64,000 nt of DNA from Mycobacterium sp. E2479 (GTDB taxonomy: Bacteria; Actinomycetota; Actinomycetes; Mycobacteriales; Mycobacteriaceae), in assembly GCF_001667925.1 (NCBI RefSeq), contig NZ_LZJR01000081.1:18642-82641 (forward strand), written 5' to 3'. The translations under genes were made by a program, and so were the position numbers. Shown here in pieces: positions 40,849 through 48,887 of the stretch. A model generated the notes under the pieces. That model had not been told where the DNA came from, made no database searches, and saw only the letters and a program-made list of their open reading frames with translations. Numbering within the stretch: position 1 is the stretch's first letter; every line of letters starts with the position of its first letter.

Positions 40849-40906
40849 GCGCCGAACCGTCTCAATTAGGGATTTCCCTACACTTTTCGCCTAACGGGTT
40901 CGGCGC
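40849..40906. repeat. Long inverted repeat enclosing a second palindrome
   Basis: GCGCCGAACC (40849-40858) and GGTTCGGCGC (40897-40906) are perfectly complementary 10-bp arms. Their 38-nt centre holds the TAGGGATTTCCCTA palindrome at 40867-40880. It lies between the fadE34 stop and the MmpS-like gene, so it could end fadE34 transcription or control the MmpS-like promoter. Confidence 0.6.
40867..40880. promoter_or_regulatory. TAGGGA-TCCCTA palindrome upstream of the MmpS-like operon
   Basis: TAGGGATTTCCCTA has perfect 6-bp arms with a 2-bp centre. A candidate minus-strand -10 (TAGCTT, 40841-40836) begins about 26 bp downstream, placing the palindrome around -35 to -50, an activator-like position. 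It resembles the palindrome at 38184-38197. Confidence 0.5.
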
Positions 40907-40962
40907 AACCCGCTATCGGCCCTCGAGGACGGCGATCGGGCAACGGGTGGCCGAATGCCGTG

Positions 40963-43086
40963 CTAGCGGGGCAGGCCAAGAAGGCGCTCGGCGGCGACGG
41001 TCAGCAGGATCTGCTCAGTGCCACCCGCGATGGTCAGGCAGCGGGTGTTAAGGAAATCGAACACGGCCTGGTTGTGCACCAAGCCGCCGCCCTCGGACAC
41101 GTCCATCGTGTACTCGGCCAGCGCCTGGCGGTAGCGGACACCGATGAGCTTGCGCACACTGGACTGCGCCCCCGGGTCTTGTCCGCCGACGGCCAGCTGA
41201 GCGATCCGCTGATCCAGCAACGCGCCGGTCTGCGCGGCGACGATCAACCGTCCCAGCCGATCTTGCTCCGCCGCGTCGAGGTCTCGCTCGGTCAGCAGCT
41301 CGAGCAGCTCCTCCATCGGGTTGCCGAGCGCGGTTCCATTCGCCATTGCGACCCGCTCGTTGGCCAGCGTGGTGCGGGCCAGCCGCCAGCCGTCGTTCAC
41401 CTGGCCGACGACCAGTTCGTCGGGAACGAACACGTTGTCCAGGAACACCTCGTTGAACAACGAGTCGCCGGTGATTTCGCGCAGCGGGCGGATCTCGATT
41501 CCCGGCGAGCCCATGTCCACCAGGAAGTAGGTAATGCCTTTGTGTTTCGGCGCATCCGGATCTGTGCGCGCCAGGCACACTCCCCACTTCGCCTTCTGCG
41601 CCGCCGACGTCCACACCTTCTGTCCCGTCAGGTGCCAGCCGCCGTCGGTCCGGACCGCCTTGGTGCGCAGCGACGCCAGGTCCGAGCCGGCCCCGGGCTC
41701 GGAAAACAGCTGACACCAGAGGAATTCGCCGCGCATGGTGCCAGGCACGAAACGCTCGACCTGTTCCGGCGTGCCGTGCTCGAGGATCGTGGGTGCGGCC
41801 CACCACCCGATCACCAGGTCGGGGCGTACCACGCCGGCCGCCGCCAGCTCCTGATCGATCAACAACTGCTCGGCCGGTCCCGCGCCGCGCCCGTAGGGCG
41901 CCGGCCAGTGCGGCGCCTGCAGGCCCGCGTCGGCCAGCGCCGCCTGCCGCTTCTCCTCGGGCAGGCCGCCGATCTGGGCGGCGGCGGCGGCGATGTTCGG
42001 GCGTTGGTCCTCGACCTCGCTCAGGTCGATACCCAGCCGGCGGCGCACGCCCGCTTGGGTCAGCGCGGTGATGCGGCGCAGCCAGGGCTCGGCCCCGCCC
42101 AGGAAGCGCGCGATGGCGTGCGCGCGACGCAGGTAGAGATGGGCATCGTGCTCCCAGGTGCAGCCGATGCCGCCAAGCACCTGGATGCAATCCTTGACAT
42201 TCGCCTTCACCGAAGCGATGCCGGTGCTCGCGGCCAGGGCCGCGGCGATGGCGAACTGGGATTCGTCGCCCTCCGCGGCGGCGCGTGCGGCATCGGCGGC
42301 GGCCACCTCGGCCTGCTCGGCGCGGCACAGCATCTCGGCGCACATGTGCTTGATGGCCTGGAAGCTGCCGATCGGCTTGCCGAACTGCTCGCGGACCTTG
42401 GCGTAGTCGACGGCGGTCTCCAGTGACCACCGGGTGATGCCGGCCGCCTCGAACGCCAGCACCGTGGCGGCCAGCCGCTCGACGCGTTCGCCGGTGTCCG
42501 ATACCACGGTGGCCGGAGCCGAGTTCAGCGCCACCCGGGCCAACGGCCGGGAAAAGTCGCTCGCCCGCAGGGGCTCGATCTGTACCCCCGGGCCGCCGGT
42601 GTCGATCAGCAGCCACTTCTCGCCGGCCGGCGCCAACAGCACGGCGCCGTCGGCCACACCCAAAGCGAACGCCACGGTGCCCGAAGCTTTGGACGTCGCC
42701 TGGTCGAACTCGATGTCACCTTCCAGCGCCAGGCCGGCGAAGCGTTCACCGGAGGCCAGGGCACCCAACAACTCGGGATCGCAGACAACCAACGTGGCCA
42801 GCGCCGTCGTCGCGACCGGCCCGGGGATCAGCGCTTTCGCCGCTTCCTCGACCATCGCGCACAGGTCTTCGATGCTGCCGTCCGCCCCGCCGAACTCCTC
42901 CGGGATCGCGACGCCGAAGATCCCCAGTTCCGCCAGCCGGGCGAACACCGGCCGCCACGCGTCGGACTTGCCCTGCTCCACGTCGCGGATCGCCGCGGTT
43001 CCGCCGGGCCCGGCCGTCGAATTGCGGGCCCAGTCGCGCACCAGGGCTCGCGCGGCAAACTGCTCGTCGGTGACGGTCGCTACCAC
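40963..43086 (-). CDS. fadE34: Fused acyl-CoA dehydrogenase FadE34 (ChsE3)
   Basis: A 707-aa protein made of two acyl-CoA dehydrogenase halves. The first (to about 330) has VREQFGKPIGSFQAIKHM and GGIGCTWEHDAHLYLRRAH. The second has WCQLFSEPGAGSDLASL and ends AGGTEQILLTVAAERLLGLPR. In M. tuberculosis it acts on the five-carbon steroid side chain (3-oxo-chol-4-en-24-oyl-CoA). GTG start at 43086, 9 nt behind GGAGG; the frame opens further upstream. A KstR operator lies about 130 bp upstream. Confidence 0.92.
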   Translation of the reverse strand: MVATVTDEQFAARALVRDWARNSTAGPGGTAAIRDVEQGKSDAWRPVFARLAELGIFGVAIPEEFGGADGSIEDLCAMVEEAAKALIPGPVATTALATLVVCDPELLGALASGERFAGLALEGDIEFDQATSKASGTVAFALGVADGAVLLAPAGEKWLLIDTGGPGVQIEPLRASDFSRPLARVALNSAPATVVSDTGERVERLAATVLAFEAAGITRWSLETAVDYAKVREQFGKPIGSFQAIKHMCAEMLCRAEQAEVAAADAARAAAEGDESQFAIAAALAASTGIASVKANVKDCIQVLGGIGCTWEHDAHLYLRRAHAIARFLGGAEPWLRRITALTQAGVRRRLGIDLSEVEDQRPNIAAAAAQIGGLPEEKRQAALADAGLQAPHWPAPYGRGAGPAEQLLIDQELAAAGVVRPDLVIGWWAAPTILEHGTPEQVERFVPGTMRGEFLWCQLFSEPGAGSDLASLRTKAVRTDGGWHLTGQKVWTSAAQKAKWGVCLARTDPDAPKHKGITYFLVDMGSPGIEIRPLREITGDSLFNEVFLDNVFVPDELVVGQVNDGWRLARTTLANERVAMANGTALGNPMEELLELLTERDLDAAEQDRLGRLIVAAQTGALLDQRIAQLAVGGQDPGAQSSVRKLIGVRYRQALAEYTMDVSEGGGLVHNQAVFDFLNTRCLTIAGGTEQILLTVAAERLLGLPR

Positions 43087-43214
43087 CTGAGAGGACCTCC
43101 GCGTCCATGAGTCTCGACGTGACAAGGGTTGGACCCCTGTCCTGATTGTGCGATCTGCCCGCCAAGCGGGTACCTCCCCATCACGTGTTGGCACGCAACC
43201 CGCTCTTCGGAGAC

Positions 43215-43228
43215 TAGAACGTGTTCTA
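43215..43228. promoter_or_regulatory. KstR operator between fadE34 and kstR
   Basis: TAGAACGTGTTCTA: full match to the KstR motif with perfect 6-bp arms. Shared by the divergent fadE34 and kstR, it gives repression of fadE34 and autoregulation of kstR. Confidence 0.87.
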
Positions 43229-43369
43229 ATAGTGCCAGTGATCGACCGTCAAGTCGAACGCCATCACAGCAGCACAGCGCTTGTCCGCGGCGGTATGGAG
43301 GTGGGAAATTCACACGCAGAATGCGTATCGTTTGCAAGCGAACCGCCAGGAACAGGAGCAAACCGTCAC

Positions 43370-44029
43370 ATGCCAGCCAACGCAAATCCGAGCCGCGTTT
43401 CTGACTCGCAGCCGCGCGAGGTCATGAACGTGGCGGTATTGGCGGAGTCCGAACTGGGGTCGGAGGCACAGCGGGAACGCCGCAAGCGCATCCTCGATGC
43501 CACCATGGCCATCGCTTCCAAGGGGGGCTACGAGGCGGTTCAAATGCGGGCGGTGGCCGATCGCGCCGATGTCGCCGTGGGGACGCTGTATCGGTATTTC
43601 CCGTCGAAGGTGCACCTGTTGGTGTCGGCGCTGGGCCGCGAGTTCAGTCGCATCGACGCCAAGACGGACCGCTCTGCCATGACGGGCGGCACACCGTTTC
43701 AGCGACTCAACTTCATGGTGGGCAAGCTGAACCGGGCGATGCAGCGCAATCCCCTGCTGACGGAGGCGATGACGCGCGCCTACGTGTTCGCCGACGCGTC
43801 CGCGGCCAGTGAGGTCGACCAGGTCGAAAAGCTCATCGATTCGATGTTCGCGCGCGCGATGGCCGACGGCGAGCCGACCGAGGACCAGTACCACATCGCC
43901 CGGGTGATCTCGGACGTGTGGCTGTCGAACCTGTTGGCGTGGCTCACCCGCCGGGCCTCGGCCACCGACGTCAGCAAGCGGCTGGACCTGGCCGTGCGGT
44001 TGCTGATCGGCGACCAAGACTCCAAGTAG
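43370..44029 (+). CDS. kstR: TetR-family repressor KstR
   Basis: A TetR regulator, 219 aa from the ATG at 43370 (AGGAG upstream). KstR is the master repressor of cholesterol uptake and side-chain genes and is released by steroid-CoA intermediates. HTH in the N-terminus: EAVQMRAVADRADVAVGTLYRYF. The part matching the 199-aa M. tuberculosis protein begins near VAVLAESELG, so a start at 43424 (MNVAVLAE) is a good alternative. Confidence 0.93.
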   Translation: MPANANPSRVSDSQPREVMNVAVLAESELGSEAQRERRKRILDATMAIASKGGYEAVQMRAVADRADVAVGTLYRYFPSKVHLLVSALGREFSRIDAKTDRSAMTGGTPFQRLNFMVGKLNRAMQRNPLLTEAMTRAYVFADASAASEVDQVEKLIDSMFARAMADGEPTEDQYHIARVISDVWLSNLLAWLTRRASATDVSKRLDLAVRLLIGDQDSK

Positions 44030-44035
44030 TCCGGC

Positions 44036-45115
44036 TCACGCCGGCGCACCGGCGGTGCGCCCGCGGATCAGCTCGGTGTCCAAGAGTTCGACGGCCGGCA
44101 GACCCGATCGCGGCGGTTTCAACAACAGCTCCGCCGCCCGGCAGCCCTTCTGCAGGCTGGGTTGCGACACCGTGGTCAGGCCCCGGCTGATGGCGTCGGG
44201 TACGCCGTCGAAACCGGTGACGGTCATCTGCCCGGGCACGTAGATGCCATGCGCCCGCAGATAATCCATCGCGGACAAGGCCAGGATGTCGGCGGTGCAC
44301 ATCAGCGCGGTGATCCGCGGGTTGGTTTCCAGGGCCGCCTTGGCGGCCGCGCCGCCCGATTCGGGCAGGTGCTCGTAGCTTTCCACCACGGTCAAAGAAT
44401 CCGGGTCGATGCGGGCGGCCGTCATCGCCTCCCACACGCCGATGATGCGCTCGCGTTGCACGTCGAAGGCGGGCGAACGCAAGCGGTCGGGGTCCACCAG
44501 GCCCTGGCGTCGGTCCCGGCCCAGTCGCATGGTCAGCAGCCCGATCTCGCGATGTCCGAGGCCCAGAACGTAGTCGGCAAGCTCGCGCATCGCGGCGCGG
44601 TCGTCGATGCCCACCCGCGAAGCGCCTGCCAACCCCTTGGGTTGGTCGACCACCACCACCGGCAGTCGCCGTTGCAGCACCACCTGCAGGTAGGGGTCTT
44701 CGTCGCACACCGAATACACCACGAAGCCGTCCACGCCGGCCGAAAGCACAGCCGCGGTCCCGTCTTTGAGGCTGCGGCTGGGCCCGACGGCCACCAGCAG
44801 CAGCCCCTGCCCCAGCGCTTCGCAGGACTGCGCCACCCCGGTGACGAAGTCCCGCGCGGCGGGGTCACTGAAGAAGTAGGTCAGCGGCTCGGCCATCACT
44901 AGAGCGACGGCGCCGGCCTTGCGGGTCCGCAACGACCGTGCAACCGGGTCGGGGCCGGCGTAGCCCAGCCGCTTGGCCGTCGCGAGCACCCGCTCACGCA
45001 GGTCCGGAGAGAGCTGATCGGGCCGGTTGAAGGCGTTCGAAATCGTCGTGCGCGAAACGTTGAGCTCTTCGGCCAGCGACGCCAGAGTCGCGCGCCGGCG
45101 CGGTGGGGGGCTCAC
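44036..45115 (-). CDS. LacI-family transcriptional regulator (Rv3575c)
   Basis: A 359-aa LacI/GalR protein. HTH TLASLAEELNVSRTTISNAF at residues about 10-30, then a periplasmic-binding-protein-like core (VLGLGHREIGLLTMRLGRD, TGFDGVPDAISRGLTTV). GTG start at 45115 gives the M. tuberculosis length; the much longer open frame upstream is antisense to the importer gene and is rejected. Ligand unknown; the binding core suggests a sugar or small metabolite. Confidence 0.88.
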   Translation of the reverse strand: MSPPPRRRATLASLAEELNVSRTTISNAFNRPDQLSPDLRERVLATAKRLGYAGPDPVARSLRTRKAGAVALVMAEPLTYFFSDPAARDFVTGVAQSCEALGQGLLLVAVGPSRSLKDGTAAVLSAGVDGFVVYSVCDEDPYLQVVLQRRLPVVVVDQPKGLAGASRVGIDDRAAMRELADYVLGLGHREIGLLTMRLGRDRRQGLVDPDRLRSPAFDVQRERIIGVWEAMTAARIDPDSLTVVESYEHLPESGGAAAKAALETNPRITALMCTADILALSAMDYLRAHGIYVPGQMTVTGFDGVPDAISRGLTTVSQPSLQKGCRAAELLLKPPRSGLPAVELLDTELIRGRTAGAPA

Positions 45116-45174
45116 GTTCGGTGAGGTTACAGCGGACCGGCGGCCCCGGGTATGCGCTTCAGCTTGCGGCTTTG

Positions 45175-45199
45175 TAATGGAAACGGTTTTCATTAGTAT
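45175..45199 (+). promoter_or_regulatory. Zur-like palindrome over the -10 of the metal importer operon
   Basis: A 21-bp palindrome at 45175-45195 (TAATGGAAA arm, CGG centre, TTTTCATTA arm; 9 of 10 pairs match) resembles AT-rich mycobacterial Zur boxes of the TGAAAAnnATTTTCA type. A TANNNT element (TAGTAT, 45194-45199) overlaps its right end. The link to Zur is by resemblance and by the zinc-type importer downstream. Confidence 0.5.
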
Positions 45200-45241
45200 G
45201 GTGGATCGGCTGACTGGCCGGCGGGAGGAATTCGGACGCGC

Positions 45242-46174
45242 ATGGCACTGACGCGGCAGCGAACGGCTACGGCCGGGACCGCCGATGCGACACGATGGCT
45301 GGCGGCCGCCCTGGTTCTGACCGGCGCGCTGCTTTCCGGCTGCGGCGCTACGGCGCACTCCCGCGCGATGTCCGTCGTCGCCTCCACCGACGTGTGGGGC
45401 AGCGTGGCGCGTGCCGTCACCGGCCGCCATGCCGCCGTCAAATCCATTCTCAGCGGGGCGGACATCGACCCGCATTCCTACGAGGTCAGCCCGGCCGACG
45501 TCGCCGCGATCGCCGACGCCCCACTGGTGGTCTACAACGGCGGCGGTTATGACGGCTGGGTCGACGACGTGCTGGCCCGTCACCGCGACGCCGAGCCGGT
45601 GATCGCCTACTCCTTTGAGACCAATGGCCAACCCCGCAACGAGCACGTCTTCTACGACCTGACCGTCGCCAAATCGGTTGCCGCCACTATCGCCGACCGC
45701 CTCGCGACGATCGACCCGGGCAACGCCGCCGACTATCGGGCCAACGCCGCCATGTTCGGCCGTGGTGCCGACTCCATCGCCGGCGCCGAACACGCAATCG
45801 CGGCCAGGTACCCCAACGCCTCGGTGGTCGCGACCGAACCGGTCGCGTTCTACCTGCTGAAGGCGGCGGGCTTGATCAACCGTGCCCCGCCCGCGTTCGA
45901 GGCGGCCATCGAGAACGAGACCGATCCCGCGCCCGCGGATATGGCCATGGTTCTTGACCTGATCAGCCGGCGTCAGGTGTCGGCGGTGCTGGTAAATCCG
46001 CAGACCGCCACGACCGCGATCAACGGCCTGCGTGACGCCGCCCGGCGCGCCGGTGTGCCGGTCGCCGACGTACCCGAAACTTTGGCCCAGGGCACGGATT
46101 ACCTGGCCTGGCAACGCAATACGGTCACCCAGTTACAGTCCGCGCTGCAATCGGGACGGCCCGTACGGTCATGA
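45242..46174 (+). CDS. Zinc/manganese-type ABC importer, substrate-binding lipoprotein
   Basis: A 310-aa cluster A-I (ZnuA/TroA-like) binding protein. Lipobox GALLSGC with Cys34. Probable metal ligands: His78 (DPHSYE), His135 (NEHVFYDL) and Glu199 (ATEPVAF); the His-rich loop typical of ZnuA is absent. GGGAGGAATT lies upstream of the ATG. Starts a three-gene operon and overlaps the ATPase gene by ATGA. Zinc or manganese cannot be told from sequence. Not in M. tuberculosis at this place. Confidence 0.85.
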   Translation: MALTRQRTATAGTADATRWLAAALVLTGALLSGCGATAHSRAMSVVASTDVWGSVARAVTGRHAAVKSILSGADIDPHSYEVSPADVAAIADAPLVVYNGGGYDGWVDDVLARHRDAEPVIAYSFETNGQPRNEHVFYDLTVAKSVAATIADRLATIDPGNAADYRANAAMFGRGADSIAGAEHAIAARYPNASVVATEPVAFYLLKAAGLINRAPPAFEAAIENETDPAPADMAMVLDLISRRQVSAVLVNPQTATTAINGLRDAARRAGVPVADVPETLAQGTDYLAWQRNTVTQLQSALQSGRPVRS

Positions 46175-46980
46175 CCCTCGAACCCGTCCCGGCCCTCGAG
46201 ACCGTGTCGCTGCGCGACGCGCGACTGTCGTTCGGCGACCGCGTGCTGTGGGATCACCTGGATCTGTCGGTGGCGCGCGGCGAGTTCATCGCGGTGCTCG
46301 GACCGAACGGTAGCGGCAAGACGTCGCTGCTCAAGGTGCTGCTCGGGCAGCTGACACTGAGCGCCGGGGCCGGGCTGGTGGACGGCAAGCCGATCACCTC
46401 GGGCAGCGGGCGCATCGGCTATGTGCCCCAACACCATCCGATGGACGCCGACGTGATGCTGCGCGGGCGCGACCTGGTTCGACTGGGCATCGACGGGCCT
46501 CGCTGGGGTGCCTTCCCGCTGCGGTCCGCCGAACGGGCACGCCGCCGCGCGGCCGTCCGGAAGGCGCTGCGCCAGGTCAACGGCGAACACCTGGCCGACG
46601 TCCGGGTCGGAATGATGTCTGGCGGGGAGTTGCAGCGGGTGCGCATCGCCCAGGCGTTGGTCGGCGACCCACTGCTGTTGCTGTGCGACGAGCCGCTGCT
46701 GACGCTGGACCCCGCCAATGCCAAGCTGGTGTCGGCGCTGATCGAACGGCACCGACAGGACACCGCGACCACGGTCATCGTCGTCACCCACGAGATCAAC
46801 CCGATCCTGCCGTACGTGGACCGTCTGCTGTATCTGGTCGACGGCCGGTTCGAGATCGGCACCGTCGAGCAGGTGATGACCAGCCAGACACTCTCGGCGC
46901 TGTATCAATCGGACATCCAAGTGGTGAAGGTCAAGGACGGCTACGTGGTTGCCGGCGCCCGCGACGACGGGCATTGCTGA
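46171..46980 (+). CDS. Metal ABC importer ATPase (ZnuC-like)
   Basis: A 269-aa ABC ATPase with Walker A GPNGSGKT (residues 44-51), signature MSGGELQRV, Walker B LLLLCDEP and an H-loop THE. It energises the importer with the flanking binding protein and permease; ATGA and TGATG overlaps show translational coupling. Confidence 0.88.
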   Translation: MTLEPVPALETVSLRDARLSFGDRVLWDHLDLSVARGEFIAVLGPNGSGKTSLLKVLLGQLTLSAGAGLVDGKPITSGSGRIGYVPQHHPMDADVMLRGRDLVRLGIDGPRWGAFPLRSAERARRRAAVRKALRQVNGEHLADVRVGMMSGGELQRVRIAQALVGDPLLLLCDEPLLTLDPANAKLVSALIERHRQDTATTVIVVTHEINPILPYVDRLLYLVDGRFEIGTVEQVMTSQTLSALYQSDIQVVKVKDGYVVAGARDDGHC

Positions 46981-47840
46981 TGGAGCATCGGCTCGAGGGC
47001 TTGCTGGGCAATCTGCTCACCTTCGACATCACCGCCCACCTACTCGGCCATGACTTCGTGCAGCGGGCGCTGGTGGCGGCCGCCCTGCTGGGGCTGGTGG
47101 CCGGGTTGATCGGGCCGTTCATCGTCATGCGGCAGATGTCGTTCGCCGTGCACGGTTCGAGCGAATTGTCGCTGACCGGCGCCGCTTTCGCGCTGTTGGT
47201 CGGCTTCGGCGTGGGGGTGGGCGCGCTCGTCGGTAGCGCCCTTGCCGCGGCGCTGTTCGGCGTGCTGGGGCGCCGCGACCGGGAGCGCGATGCGGTGATC
47301 GGCGTGGTCCTGGCGTTCGGGTTGGGCCTGGCGGTGTTGTTCATTCATCTCTACCCGGGCCGCACCTCCACCAGCTTCGCCCTGCTGACCGGCCAGATCG
47401 TCGGGGTCGGCTACACCGGCCTGACCATGCTGACGCTGGTCTGCCTGCTCGTCATCGCCGTGCTGGCGACGTGTTACCGCCCGCTGCTGTTCGCCACCGT
47501 CGATCCCGACGTCGCCGCGGCGCGCGGTGTGCCCGTCTACCCGCTGGGCATCGTGTTCGCCGCCCTGGTCGGCGTGGTGGCGGCCCAGGCGGTGCAGATC
47601 GTCGGGGCGCTGCTGGTGATGTCGTTGTTGATCACTCCGGCGGCCGCGGCGGCCCGGGTGGTCGCCTCGCCCGCGGCGGCGATGGTGACCTCTGTGGTGT
47701 TTGCCGAGGTGTCCGCCGTGGGCGGGCTGGTGCTGTCGCTGGCGCCCGGCGTGCCGGTGTCGGTCTTCGTCGCCGGCATCTCGTTTCTGATCTATCTGGT
47801 CTGCTGGTCGATCGGACGCCGACGAGAGGCTGCGGCCTAA
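46980..47840 (+). CDS. Metal ABC importer permease (ZnuB-like)
   Basis: A 286-aa ABC-3 family permease with about eight hydrophobic helices (for example ALVAAALLGLVAGLIGPFIV, FAALVGVVAAQAVQIVGALLVMSLLI). The VMRQMSFAVHGSSELSLTGAAFALL stretch includes the conserved family loop. ATG overlaps the ATPase stop (TGATG). The operon ends here, 7 nt before the lppH remnant. Confidence 0.87.
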   Translation: MEHRLEGLLGNLLTFDITAHLLGHDFVQRALVAAALLGLVAGLIGPFIVMRQMSFAVHGSSELSLTGAAFALLVGFGVGVGALVGSALAAALFGVLGRRDRERDAVIGVVLAFGLGLAVLFIHLYPGRTSTSFALLTGQIVGVGYTGLTMLTLVCLLVIAVLATCYRPLLFATVDPDVAAARGVPVYPLGIVFAALVGVVAAQAVQIVGALLVMSLLITPAAAAARVVASPAAAMVTSVVFAEVSAVGGLVLSLAPGVPVSVFVAGISFLIYLVCWSIGRRREAAA

Positions 47841-47847
47841 GCCCGAC

Positions 47848-48066
47848 AAGCCCGAAATCGCGTGGACGGTGGGCGATACCCACAAGGTCGGCGGCACTTT
47901 GAGCACGTCCAAAGTACAGGAAGCCAGCAACGGCTGGGCATGCCAGCGGGCACTGACGGTGCGCAACAACGTCGTCGTCGACGTCGCCACGTGCGGCTCC
48001 TTTTTGCCCGGCGGCGCTGCGGTCGACCTCGCCGACCAGATCGCCGCCAAGGTCGCCCGGCAGTAG
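47848..48066 (+). pseudogene. Remnant of an LppH/PknH sensor-domain protein
   Basis: A 3' fragment whose translation (WACQRALTVRNNVVVDVATC, then AAVDLADQIAAKVARQ) matches the C-terminal end of the PknH-type extracellular sensor domain, as in lipoprotein LppH (Rv3576 in M. tuberculosis). Signal peptide, lipobox and the N-terminal half are missing. A GTG at 47869 could give 65 aa. In M. tuberculosis lppH lies between Rv3575c and Rv3577, so this is best read as what remains of lppH beside the inserted metal importer operon. Confidence 0.65.
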
Positions 48067-48116
48067 CCGGACGCCCGCACCCCGTCCTGGCCTAGGTCGC
48101 CGCACGGGCGCCCCCA

Positions 48117-48122
48117 TAAGCT
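48117..48122 (+). promoter_or_regulatory. -10 element of pxpA
   Basis: TAAGCT (TANNNT) ends 6 nt before the GTG of pxpA, the spacing of a leaderless start. No ribosome site is seen before that GTG. Confidence 0.5.
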
Positions 48123-48128
48123 GGGCGG

Positions 48129-48887
48129 GTGGCCGTGATCGACCTCAACGCCGACTTGGGCGAAAGCTTCGGCGTCTGGCGCCTGGGTGACGACGATGCC
48201 ATGCTCGGCATCGTCACGAGCGCCAACGTCGCGTGCGGTTTTCATGCCGGCGACCCTGCGGGCCTGCTGCAGGTCTGCCGGTCGGCTGCCCGGCGTGGGG
48301 TCCGGATCGGAGCGCAGGTGAGCTACCGCGATCTGGCCGGGTTCGGCAGGCGCTTCATTGACGTCGCCGCCGGGGAACTCATGGCCGAAGTGGTGTATCA
48401 GATCGGCGCGCTTCAGGCGATAGCCCACGCGGCCGGTACCGCCGTGTCCTACGTCAAACCGCATGGCGCGCTGTACAACGCGATCGTCACCCACACCGAA
48501 CAGGCGGCCGCCGTGGCCGAGGCGGTGCGCCTGGTGGATGCCGGGCTTCCGGTGCTGGGCATGGCGGGCTCGGCATTTTTCGAAGAAGCCAGCCGCCGCG
48601 AATTACGCACCGTCGCAGAGGCTTTCGCCGACCGCGCGTACCGGCCGGACGGCCGGCTGGTGTCCCGTCGTGAGCAGGGCGCGGTCCTGCACGACCCCGC
48701 GGCGATCGCCACCCGGGTGACAACCCTGGTCACCTCGGGACAGGTCGCCGCGATCGACGGGACCCGGCTCACTTTGAAAGCGGAATCACTTTGTGTGCAT
48801 GGCGATTCGCCGGGAGCGGTACAGATCGCGACCGCCGTTCGCGACAGCCTCGTGGCAGCCGGCGTCGAGATCGCGGCCTTCTGCTGA
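48129..48887 (+). CDS. pxpA: LamB/YcsF family, 5-oxoprolinase subunit A (PxpA)
   Basis: A 252-aa protein with family marks IDLNADLGESFG, ANVACGFHAGDP and VKPHGALYN. PxpA normally works with PxpB and PxpC to hydrolyse 5-oxoproline with ATP, and the three genes are usually together. Neither partner is nearby, so this is an orphan here. GTG start, predicted leaderless. Overlaps the next gene by TGATG. The name rests on family, not on a complete complex. Confidence 0.85.
   Translation: MAVIDLNADLGESFGVWRLGDDDAMLGIVTSANVACGFHAGDPAGLLQVCRSAARRGVRIGAQVSYRDLAGFGRRFIDVAAGELMAEVVYQIGALQAIAHAAGTAVSYVKPHGALYNAIVTHTEQAAAVAEAVRLVDAGLPVLGMAGSAFFEEASRRELRTVAEAFADRAYRPDGRLVSRREQGAVLHDPAAIATRVTTLVTSGQVAAIDGTRLTLKAESLCVHGDSPGAVQIATAVRDSLVAAGVEIAAFC

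Noticed and set aside
44036..46114. 692-aa open frame on the minus strand extending the LacI-type regulator
   Set aside because: The extra 333 codons are antisense to the importer binding-protein gene; the GTG at 45115 gives the family length and places the HTH at the N-terminus.
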